11,914 bases of DNA from Gemmatimonadota bacterium (GTDB taxonomy: Bacteria > Gemmatimonadota > Gemmatimonadetes > Longimicrobiales > Longimicrobiaceae). A program made the translations under genes and the position numbers. Location: the NCBI GenBank assembly GCA_019348475.1, contig JAHWJJ010000082.1, positions 1 through 11,914 on the forward strand, given 5' to 3'. The number at the start of each line of letters is the position of its first letter. Positions within the stretch are counted from its first letter, which is position 1. Below, in pieces: positions 6,207 to 11,914 of this stretch. The notes below the pieces were generated by a model. That model searched no databases, was not told the DNA's origin, and saw nothing but the letters and a program-made list of their open reading frames with translations.

Positions 6207-7582
6207 CCTGCGCCGCCCTCCCGGGCCAGCTGCGCGAAGCGCCGCCCGCGGTCTTCGTAGTTCCTGAACATGTCGAAGCTGCTGCACGCCGGGCTCAGCA
6301 GCACCGCGTCCCCCGGCCGCGCCACCTGCCGCGCGCGGTCCACCACCCGGTCGAACCCGCCGTCCACCCGCTCCACCGGCGCCCTCCCCTCCAGGTCCCC
6401 GACGATCACCGGCGCCGCCTCGCCGTACGCCAGCACCGCCTTCACCCGGCCGCCGAAGTCCGGCAGCAGCTGCGTGTACGACTCGCCCTTGTGCTTGCCG
6501 CCCAGCAGCAGCACCGTCGGCCGGGTCATCCCGCGCACGGCCACCCGGGTGGAGGCGATGTTGGTGGCCTTGCTGTCGTCGATCCACAGCACGCCGTCCT
6601 TTTCGACGACCGGCTCCAGCCGGTGCGCGGGTGCCTGGAAGGTGCGCAGCCCCGCCGCGATCCCCTCCACCGAAGCCCCCGCCAGCCGCGCCGCCAGCGC
6701 CGCCGCCAGCGCGTTGGCCACGTTGTGCGGCCCCAGGATCTGCAGCTCCGCCGCGTCCACCACCCGCTCGGTGTGCCCCGCCTCGGTTCGGATCATCAGC
6801 GCGCCGCTGGAAAGCCATCCCCCCAGCTCGTCCTCGGACTCCGGCGCCGTCTCCACGCGAAAGTACAGCCGCGTCCCCGGCGCGTCGCCGATCAGCGTCC
6901 GCGCGCGCTCGTCTTCCGCGTTCAGGATCCACCGGCTTTCGGCGGAGGCGTTGATGAAGAGGCGGGCCTTGTCGGCGTAGTACTCCTCCACGCCGTCGTA
7001 CCAGTCCAGGTGGTCCGGCGCCAGGTTGGTCAGGATGCCGATCCGCGGCGTGAACCGGTCGATCCCCGCCAGCTGGAACGAGCTGCACTCGACGACGGCC
7101 CACGCCGGGCGCGGCTCGCGCATGGCCAGCTCGCTGAGCGCCGTGCCGATGTTGCCCCCCGCCACGGCGTCGATCCCGTCCGCGCGCAGCAGGTGCTCGA
7201 TCAGCGCGGTGACCGTCGTCTTTCCGTTGGTCCCCGTGATGGCGATGACGGGCGCGTCCAGCTGCTCGTAGGCGAACTCGATCTCCGGGATCACGGGGAC
7301 GCCGCGGATCGCAGCTTCCTTCAGCACCGGCGCCGTGGGCGGGATGCCGGGGGAAAGGACGATGCGCCCGCACGCCGCCAGCTTCGCCAGGTCGTGCCCG
7401 CCCACCTCCGCGTCCCCGCCCAGCGACCGCACCTGCTCCGCCGCCTCGCGCGCCGCGTCGGACGAGCCGGCGTCGCTGGCGTAGATCCTGGCGCCGCGGC
7501 CCAGGGCCAGGCGCGCCGCGGCCAGCCCGCTGCGGGCCAGCCCCAGCACCCCGATGGTTTCCCCGGCCAGCGAACGCGGCAT
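6203..7582 (-). CDS. murD: UDP-N-acetylmuramoyl-L-alanine--D-glutamate ligase MurD
   Basis: MurD adds D-glutamate to UDP-MurNAc-L-Ala with ATP. The 459-aa protein shows the N-terminal nucleotide-sugar fold (VLGLARSGLAAA, 12-23) and SPGIP (77-81), the ATP loop GTNGKTT (117-123), NLAPDHLDWY (186-195), Lys205 in YYADKARLF (the lysine carbamylated in Mur ligases, by family knowledge), HNVANALAA (286-294), DDSKATN (335-341) and the C-terminal LSPACSSFDMFRNYEDRG (429-446). DDSKATN and the SPACSSFDMF run are diagnostic for MurD. The ATG at 7582 shares one base with the mraY stop (TGATG), and no strong ribosome site is seen, so translation probably depends on coupling to mraY. It overlaps ftsW by 4 bp. 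Length is normal. Confidence 0.97.
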   Translation of the reverse strand: MPRSLAGETIGVLGLARSGLAAARLALGRGARIYASDAGSSDAAREAAEQVRSLGGDAEVGGHDLAKLAACGRIVLSPGIPPTAPVLKEAAIRGVPVIPEIEFAYEQLDAPVIAITGTNGKTTVTALIEHLLRADGIDAVAGGNIGTALSELAMREPRPAWAVVECSSFQLAGIDRFTPRIGILTNLAPDHLDWYDGVEEYYADKARLFINASAESRWILNAEDERARTLIGDAPGTRLYFRVETAPESEDELGGWLSSGALMIRTEAGHTERVVDAAELQILGPHNVANALAAALAARLAGASVEGIAAGLRTFQAPAHRLEPVVEKDGVLWIDDSKATNIASTRVAVRGMTRPTVLLLGGKHKGESYTQLLPDFGGRVKAVLAYGEAAPVIVGDLEGRAPVERVDGGFDRVVDRARQVARPGDAVLLSPACSSFDMFRNYEDRGRRFAQLAREGGAG

Positions 7583-8691
7583 CAGCGGATCTTGAGCGTG
7601 GCGAAGGCGGCCATGGCGCAGATGACCCCCGCGATCCAGAAGCGGATGATCACCTTGCTCTCGTGCCAGCCGATCTGCTCGAAGTGGTGGTGCAGCGGCG
7701 CCATGCGGAAGATCCGCTTCCCCACCCCCGTCCGGCTCTTGGTCCACTTGAAGTAGAGCGTCTGCGTCGCGACGCTCAGCGCCTCCGCCACGAACACCGC
7801 GCCCACGATGGCCAGCAGGAACTCCGCCTTGAGCATGATGGCCACGGCGCCCAGCACGCCGCCGATGGCCAGCGACCCCGTGTCGCCCATGAACACCTCC
7901 GCCGGGTGCGCGTTGAACCACAGAAAGCCCATGCACCCGCCGGCCAGCGCCAGGCAGAAGATGGTGAGCTCACCCGCGCCCGGCAGGTAGAACACGTTCA
8001 GGTAGTCCGACGCGTCCACGCGGCCCAGCAGGTAGGCAAAGACGCCGAAGGTGGCGCAGGCGATGGCGGAAAGCCCCGCCGCCAGCCCGTCCAGCCCGTC
8101 CGTCAGGTTCACCGCGTTGCTGCATCCCACCACGATGAAGGCCACCCACAGGATGTAGACGGGCCACCAGAACTCCACGTGGATGCTCTTGAAGAACGGG
8201 ATCTGCGTCCAGGTCGACGGGATCTCGCCGCCGATCTCGAACAGCACCAGCACCGTCCCCAGCACCAGCCCCATCCCCGCCTGCCCCAGGATCTTGTAGC
8301 GCCCCTTGAGCCCGCCGGTGTTCTTGCGGACGATCTTGAGGTAGTCGTCCAGAAAGCCCACCGCGCCCAGGACGATCAGCACGACCAGCGCGAGGACGGT
8401 GTACCAGTTGTCCAGCCGCGCCCACAGGAAGACGGGAATCACCGTGGCCAGGATGATGAGCACCCCGCCCATCGTCGGCGTGCCGCTCTTTCCCAGGTGC
8501 GTCTGCGGGCCCTCGGTGCGCACCACCTGCCCCACCTTCAGCATCCGCAGCCGCGAGATGATGGCGGGGCCGAACCAGAACGCCACCAGGAACGCCGTCA
8601 CCACCGCCCCCGCCGCCCGGAAGGTCTGAAAGCGGAAGAGGTTGAAGGCGATGTTGTACTGCGCCAGCGGCACCAGCAGGTGGTACAGCAC
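7582..8691 (-). CDS. mraY: Phospho-N-acetylmuramoyl-pentapeptide transferase MraY
   Basis: MraY moves phospho-MurNAc-pentapeptide from UDP to undecaprenyl phosphate, making lipid I, as an integral membrane enzyme. The 369-aa sequence has about ten hydrophobic segments and the family's catalytic patches on the cytoplasmic loops: GKSGTPTMGG (67-76), DDYLK with Asp115-Asp116 (115-119), NLTDGLDGLA (195-204), FNAHPAEVFMGDTGSL with Asp270 (259-274) and the MAPLHHHFE histidine motif (330-338). The start is GTG at 8691, backed by GGGAGGG with 7-nt spacing (8699-8705) and by the usual short N-terminus. It lies 3 bp after murF and shares a base with murD. The stop is directly after LKIR. Confidence 0.98.
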   Translation of the reverse strand: MLYHLLVPLAQYNIAFNLFRFQTFRAAGAVVTAFLVAFWFGPAIISRLRMLKVGQVVRTEGPQTHLGKSGTPTMGGVLIILATVIPVFLWARLDNWYTVLALVVLIVLGAVGFLDDYLKIVRKNTGGLKGRYKILGQAGMGLVLGTVLVLFEIGGEIPSTWTQIPFFKSIHVEFWWPVYILWVAFIVVGCSNAVNLTDGLDGLAAGLSAIACATFGVFAYLLGRVDASDYLNVFYLPGAGELTIFCLALAGGCMGFLWFNAHPAEVFMGDTGSLAIGGVLGAVAIMLKAEFLLAIVGAVFVAEALSVATQTLYFKWTKSRTGVGKRIFRMAPLHHHFEQIGWHESKVIIRFWIAGVICAMAAFATLKIR

Positions 8692-8694
8692 GGG

Positions 8695-10119
8695 TCAGCC
8701 CTCCCTCTGCACGGTGGCGGGCTCCGCGGAGCCGAAGTCGCGTTCCAGCAGCGGCATCCATCGCTCCAGCGCCACCCCGCGCGACCCCTTGAGCAGGATG
8801 GTCTCGTTCCCCCGCAGGGCCGGGCGCAGCGCCTCGTACGCCTGCATCGGGTCCTCCGCCGCCAGCAGCCGGTCGCCCAGCTGCGACTGGTTGTGCTCGA
8901 AGGCGGGGACGAAGTCGCCCGTCGCCACCACGCGGTCGATGCCGTGCCCCACCAGCCCCGCCGCGTGCAGCGCCAGCTCGCGGTGCAGCTGCTCGGCGTG
9001 GTCGCCCAGCTCGCGCATGGTGCCGATGACGGCCACCTTCTCCCCCTCCGCGGGAATGCTGGCCAGCAGGTCCAGCGCCGCGCGCATGCTGGGCGGATTG
9101 GCGTTGTAGCAGTCCGCGATCACCCCCACGGAGCCCACGCGCAGCCACTCGTTGCGCATCTTCGGAACGGACATGCCCGACAGCCCCTTCGCCACCTCCT
9201 CCACCGTCACCCCCCACTCCACCGCGACGCCCAGGGCCAGGAGCGCGTTGCGGACGTTGTGCATCCCCGGCAGCGGCAGGTGGATGGGAACGCCCTGAAA
9301 GCTCCACTCCGTGCTCCCGTCCGGGCGAAAGCGGACGCCTTCCTTGCCGCCGTCGGGATACAGCTCGGCGCGGGCGTCGAACCCCGCCACCCGCAGCCGC
9401 ATCCCCCCGATGCGCTCCTGGGCGCCGGTGGGCAGCTCCGCCGGCTCGTCCACCACGAACCCGGTCCCCGCCGCCGCCAGCCCGTCGAAGATCGCCAGCT
9501 CCTCGCGAAGAACGCCTTCCACCGAGCCCAGCCCCTCCAGGTGCTCCTCGCCGATCGCGGTGATGATGGCCGCGTCGGGCTCGATGATGCGGGACAGGAG
9601 GGTGATCTCGCCCGGCTCGTTGGTCCCCGCCTCCACGATGGCGGCCTCCGCGTCGTCGGGGGCGGCCAGCAGGGTCAGCGGCACGCCCACCTGGTTGTTC
9701 AGGTTGGCCTCGGTGGCGTGCACGCGGAAGGTGGACGAGAGGACGGCCCGCAGCAGCTCCTTGGTCGTCGTCTTGCCGTTGCTCCCCGCCACGGCGACCA
9801 CGCGTGCCTTCAGCGCCCGCCGCCGGTGCCGCCCCAGCCTGCCAAGCGCGTGCAGCGTGTCGTCGACCAGGAACAGCGGCAGCTCAGGCGGCGCGTCCGC
9901 GGGGATGCGGGACACGACGGCGGCGGCGGCGCCCTGCCCGGCCGCCTGCGCCAGGTACGCGTGCCCGTCGAAGTTGGCGCCCTTCAGCGCGACGAACAGT
10001 GACCCGCGTTCGATCTTGCGCGTGTCGGTGGAGATCCCGGAAAACGTCACGTCGCCCGCGGGAGACTCCGTCTCCAGCGCGCGGCGCACCTCGTCTGCGG
10101 TCCAGCGGAACCCGCTCAA
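8695..10119 (-). CDS. murF: UDP-N-acetylmuramoyl-tripeptide--D-alanyl-D-alanine ligase MurF
   Basis: MurF joins D-Ala-D-Ala to the UDP-MurNAc-tripeptide, completing the cytoplasmic precursor. In this 474-aa protein the N-terminal substrate domain has SGISTDTRKIERGSLFVALKG (27-47, longest run abbreviated to its family pattern STDTR...LFVALKG). Next come the ATP loop GSNGKTTTK (112-120), ANLNNQVGVPLTLL (138-151), GTNEPGEI (165-172), EEHLEGLGS (191-199), HNVRNALLA (287-295), DCYNANPPSM (336-345) and LKGSRGVALE (443-452). NNQVGVP and YNANP mark it as MurF. The start is TTG at 10119, overlapping the murE stop as TTGA. It is well supported by a near-perfect GGAGGTGA site just upstream. It sits 3 bp before mraY. 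D-Ala-D-Ala ligase (ddl), which makes its substrate, is not in the window. Confidence 0.98.
   Translation of the reverse strand: MSGFRWTADEVRRALETESPAGDVTFSGISTDTRKIERGSLFVALKGANFDGHAYLAQAAGQGAAAAVVSRIPADAPPELPLFLVDDTLHALGRLGRHRRRALKARVVAVAGSNGKTTTKELLRAVLSSTFRVHATEANLNNQVGVPLTLLAAPDDAEAAIVEAGTNEPGEITLLSRIIEPDAAIITAIGEEHLEGLGSVEGVLREELAIFDGLAAAGTGFVVDEPAELPTGAQERIGGMRLRVAGFDARAELYPDGGKEGVRFRPDGSTEWSFQGVPIHLPLPGMHNVRNALLALGVAVEWGVTVEEVAKGLSGMSVPKMRNEWLRVGSVGVIADCYNANPPSMRAALDLLASIPAEGEKVAVIGTMRELGDHAEQLHRELALHAAGLVGHGIDRVVATGDFVPAFEHNQSQLGDRLLAAEDPMQAYEALRPALRGNETILLKGSRGVALERWMPLLERDFGSAEPATVQREG
8699..8707 (-). promoter_or_regulatory. Ribosome binding site of mraY at the murF 3' end
   Basis: GAGGGAGGG on the minus strand ends 7 nt before the GTG at 8691 and overlaps the final murF codons (Arg-Glu-Gly). 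It supports the non-ATG start of mraY. Confidence 0.7.
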
Positions 10120-11636
10120 ACGTCACCTCCGGCGGCGGTCGTGAGGTCCGCGAGGATCTCGCGCACGATGGCGCGCTCGTCGAACGGACGCTTCTCCGTG
10201 CCGACGATCTGATACGTCTCGTGGCCCTTGCCGGCCAGGAGCACCAGGTCGCCCGTGCGTCCTTCGGTGAGTGCGGTGCGGATGGCCTCGCGGCGGTCGG
10301 AAATTCGCAGGCGGGGTGCACGTCCCATGCCGCTTTCGATGCCGTCCAGGATGCGCTCGGGGTCCTCCGTGCGCGGGTTGTCGGAGGTCACGATGGCCAG
10401 GTCCGCGTGCTCCGCGGCGACGCGCCCCATCTCCGGACGCTTCCCCGGGTCGCGGTCCCCGCCCGCGCCGAAGACGACGATCAGGCGTCCGCTCACCAGG
10501 GGCCGCACCGCCTCCAGCGCCCGCCGCAGCGCGTCCGGCGTGTGGGCGTAGTCGCGCAGCACGGTGGCGCACTGCGGCGGGCCGGCGATGCGCTCCAGCC
10601 GCCCGGGCACCTGCGGCAGCGTCCCCAGCGCCCCGGCGATGCGGTCCACCGGCCACCCCAGCGACCAGAGCACCGCCGCCGCCGCCACCGCGTTGGACAC
10701 GTTGAACCCGCCGAAGATGGGGAGGGCCACGGGCGCGGCGCCGTCCGGCGTACGCAGGGTGAACTCCATCCCTCCCGCGCCCGCGTGCACCCCCTCCGCC
10801 GCCACGTCCGCCTCCCCCGCGTGCTCCACCCCGAAGCGCACCGTCCGCCCGATCGGCGAGGCCACGTCGCGCCAGGCGGGGTCGTCCGCGTTCAGCACGG
10901 CGGCCCCGGTGGGCTTCAACAGCGGGAGAAGGCGCAGCTTGGCGTCGCGGTACGCCTCCAGCGTTCCGTGGTAGTCCAGGTGGTCGCGCGTCAGGTTGGT
11001 GAACACCGCCGCGTCGAAGCGCGCCGCCGCCATCCGCGCCTGGTCCAGCGCGTGCGACGACACCTCCATCGCCACCCGCCCCACGCCCTCGTCCAGAAAG
11101 TGCCGCAGCCAGCGCGCCGCATCCACCGGCCCCGGCGTGGTCAGCCCCTCGGTCCCCGGGATCACTTCTCCGTCCGCACCGACCGCCCCCAGCGTGCCGA
11201 CGTACCCCGCGGGGCCGTCCAGCGAGAGCAGGTGGCGGAGCATGGCGGCCGTCGTCGTCTTGCCGTTGGTCCCGGTGACGCCGACCAGCGTCATCCGCTC
11301 CCACGGGTCGCCGAAGAACTCCGCGGCGGCGTACGCGGCGCCCAGCCGGCCGTCGGTGACGCAGAGCTGCGGGGTGGGGATGCCCTCGACGCACTGCTCC
11401 ACGACCGTCCCCGCGGCGCCGGCCTCGAACACCTGGGGGAGAAAGCGGTGGCTGTCGTTCTCCGTCCCCTTCCACGCGCAGAACAGGGCCCCGACGCGCA
11501 CCTGCCGCGAGTCCGCCGTCACGTCCCACACCTCCCGCGCCGCGTGCCCGTCGGACAAACGGCCTTCGCCCGCCAGGAGCTCCTCGCGGGCGAGACGCGC
11601 CTCGATGGCGCCCAGGGTGGTGCGGCGACTGGTCAT
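10116..11636 (-). CDS. murE: UDP-MurNAc-L-Ala-D-Glu--meso-2,6-diaminopimelate ligase MurE
   Basis: MurE adds the third stem-peptide residue to UDP-MurNAc-L-Ala-D-Glu. The 506-aa protein shows DSRQVRVGALFCAWKG (42-57) in the N-terminal domain, the ATP loop GTNGKTTTA (122-130), TTPG (166-169), EVSSHALDQ (191-199), NLTRDHLDYHG (214-224), Lys233 at the expected carbamylated position, DYAHTPDAL (362-370), GAGGDRDPGKRP (390-401) and GKGHE (469-473). DNPR (419-422) followed by TEDP is the signature of enzymes using meso-DAP and not L-lysine, so the organism should have DAP-type peptidoglycan. The ATG at 11636 overlaps the upstream PBP stop (ATGA), with GGGAG 7 nt before it (11644-11648). The final codons GGA-GGT-GAC also form the murF ribosome site. 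Confidence 0.98.
   Translation of the reverse strand: MTSRRTTLGAIEARLAREELLAGEGRLSDGHAAREVWDVTADSRQVRVGALFCAWKGTENDSHRFLPQVFEAGAAGTVVEQCVEGIPTPQLCVTDGRLGAAYAAAEFFGDPWERMTLVGVTGTNGKTTTAAMLRHLLSLDGPAGYVGTLGAVGADGEVIPGTEGLTTPGPVDAARWLRHFLDEGVGRVAMEVSSHALDQARMAAARFDAAVFTNLTRDHLDYHGTLEAYRDAKLRLLPLLKPTGAAVLNADDPAWRDVASPIGRTVRFGVEHAGEADVAAEGVHAGAGGMEFTLRTPDGAAPVALPIFGGFNVSNAVAAAAVLWSLGWPVDRIAGALGTLPQVPGRLERIAGPPQCATVLRDYAHTPDALRRALEAVRPLVSGRLIVVFGAGGDRDPGKRPEMGRVAAEHADLAIVTSDNPRTEDPERILDGIESGMGRAPRLRISDRREAIRTALTEGRTGDLVLLAGKGHETYQIVGTEKRPFDERAIVREILADLTTAAGGDV
10123..10130 (-). promoter_or_regulatory. Ribosome binding site of murF encoded by the last murE codons
   Basis: GGAGGTGA on the minus strand matches the 16S anti-Shine-Dalgarno end almost fully. 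Its GGAGG core stands 6 nt before the TTG at 10119. The same bases code for the murE C-terminal Gly-Gly-Asp. It justifies the TTG start and may offset the weaker start codon. Confidence 0.85.
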
Positions 11637-11914
11637 CGGCTTTCTCCCAGCAGCACCAGCGTGTCGCCCCGGGCCACCGGCGCCCCCACCGCCGGCTGCG
11701 TCCCCGTGACGTATCCCGTGCCGCGGACGCGGACGTGCACCCCCAGCGCGTGCAGCCGCCGCGCCGCGTCGCGCAGCGGCAGCCCCGCCACGTCCGGCAC
11801 CGGCACCGACTCCCCGGACGGCGCCTCGGCCGCCTTTCCCAGCTCGTCCGTGCTGACGAAGACGTACACCCCCTCCGCGCCGGCGGGCGGGGGGTCCGCG
11901 GGGCGCCGCCCCGG
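11633..11914 (-). CDS. ftsI: Class B penicillin-binding protein (FtsI/SpoVD type), C-terminal PASTA end only; runs off the window's right edge
   Basis: Only the last 93 residues are visible, open to the window end. After a Pro-rich linker (PADPPPAGAEG) and a short stretch VYVFVSTDELG comes a single PASTA-like unit (about residues 36-90 of the visible part). It has VPVPDVAGLPLRDAARRL, a middle strand VRVRGTGYV and the closing Q-P-x-x-G-x-P-V-x-x-G-D-T-L-V-L-L pattern. PASTA units end class B PBPs or serine/threonine kinases. Directly before murE, the slot of ftsI in dcw clusters, the former is much more likely. Such a PBP would be the septal transpeptidase partnered with the FtsW encoded downstream. 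The transpeptidase domain (SxxK, SxN, KTG) is not in view, so the exact class cannot be confirmed. The stop overlaps the murE ATG (ATGA). Confidence 0.8.
   Translation of the reverse strand, partial: PGRRPADPPPAGAEGVYVFVSTDELGKAAEAPSGESVPVPDVAGLPLRDAARRLHALGVHVRVRGTGYVTGTQPAVGAPVARGDTLVLLGESR

Noticed and set aside
7663..10002. Long plus-strand open frame antisense to mraY and murF
   Set aside because: Composition dominated by His, Arg, Gln and Pro from reverse-complement codons, with no recognisable domain. A shadow of the minus-strand genes.
1..11914. Undescribed defence, mobile or biosynthetic system
   Set aside because: Every coding stretch belongs to a known peptidoglycan or division family, with no transposase, integrase, repeat-spacer array or unexplained gene.

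Overview
This window is an almost unbroken minus-strand segment of a division and cell wall (dcw) gene cluster. Read 5' to 3' on the minus strand (right to left in window coordinates), the order is: 3' end of a PASTA-domain penicillin-binding protein (ftsI-like), murE, murF, mraY, murD, ftsW, murG, a 238-bp spacer, murC, ftsQ, ftsA and the first 28 codons of ftsZ. Every gene is recognised from family motifs in its translation. I see no plus-strand gene, tRNA, rRNA, CRISPR array or insertion sequence.

The base composition is very GC-rich by eye, with strong G/C in third codon positions. Long antisense and out-of-frame ORFs result, and these are shadows. MurE carries the DNPR motif of meso-diaminopimelate-adding enzymes. 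Together with FtsQ, FtsA and a dcw order like that of Gram-negative bacteria, this suggests a diderm with DAP-type peptidoglycan. The PASTA tail on the PBP, the MurC sequence style and the GTGCG-rich spacer repeats make me lean to Gemmatimonadota, perhaps Longimicrobium-like. That is an impression from memory, not a proven assignment.

The genes form one pathway. MurC, MurD, MurE and MurF add L-Ala, D-Glu, meso-DAP and D-Ala-D-Ala to UDP-MurNAc in the cytoplasm. MraY moves the product to undecaprenyl phosphate (lipid I), and MurG adds GlcNAc (lipid II). FtsW and the ftsI-type PBP polymerise and cross-link septal peptidoglycan. FtsQ, FtsA and FtsZ build the divisome. Genes are tightly coupled: PBP/murE, murE/murF, ftsW/murG, murD/ftsW and murC/ftsQ overlap by 4 bp, mraY/murD by 1 bp, and murF/mraY are 3 bp apart. 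murF and murC start with TTG and mraY with GTG.

The only real break is between murG and murC (3624-3861). It holds an 8-bp tandem repeat that runs into the murG stop codon and a two-hairpin, REP-like element. No ddl or murB lies between murC and ftsQ, where many other clusters carry them. I found no sign of an undescribed system here. The spacer element and the coupling and start-codon pattern are the parts most worth a second look.
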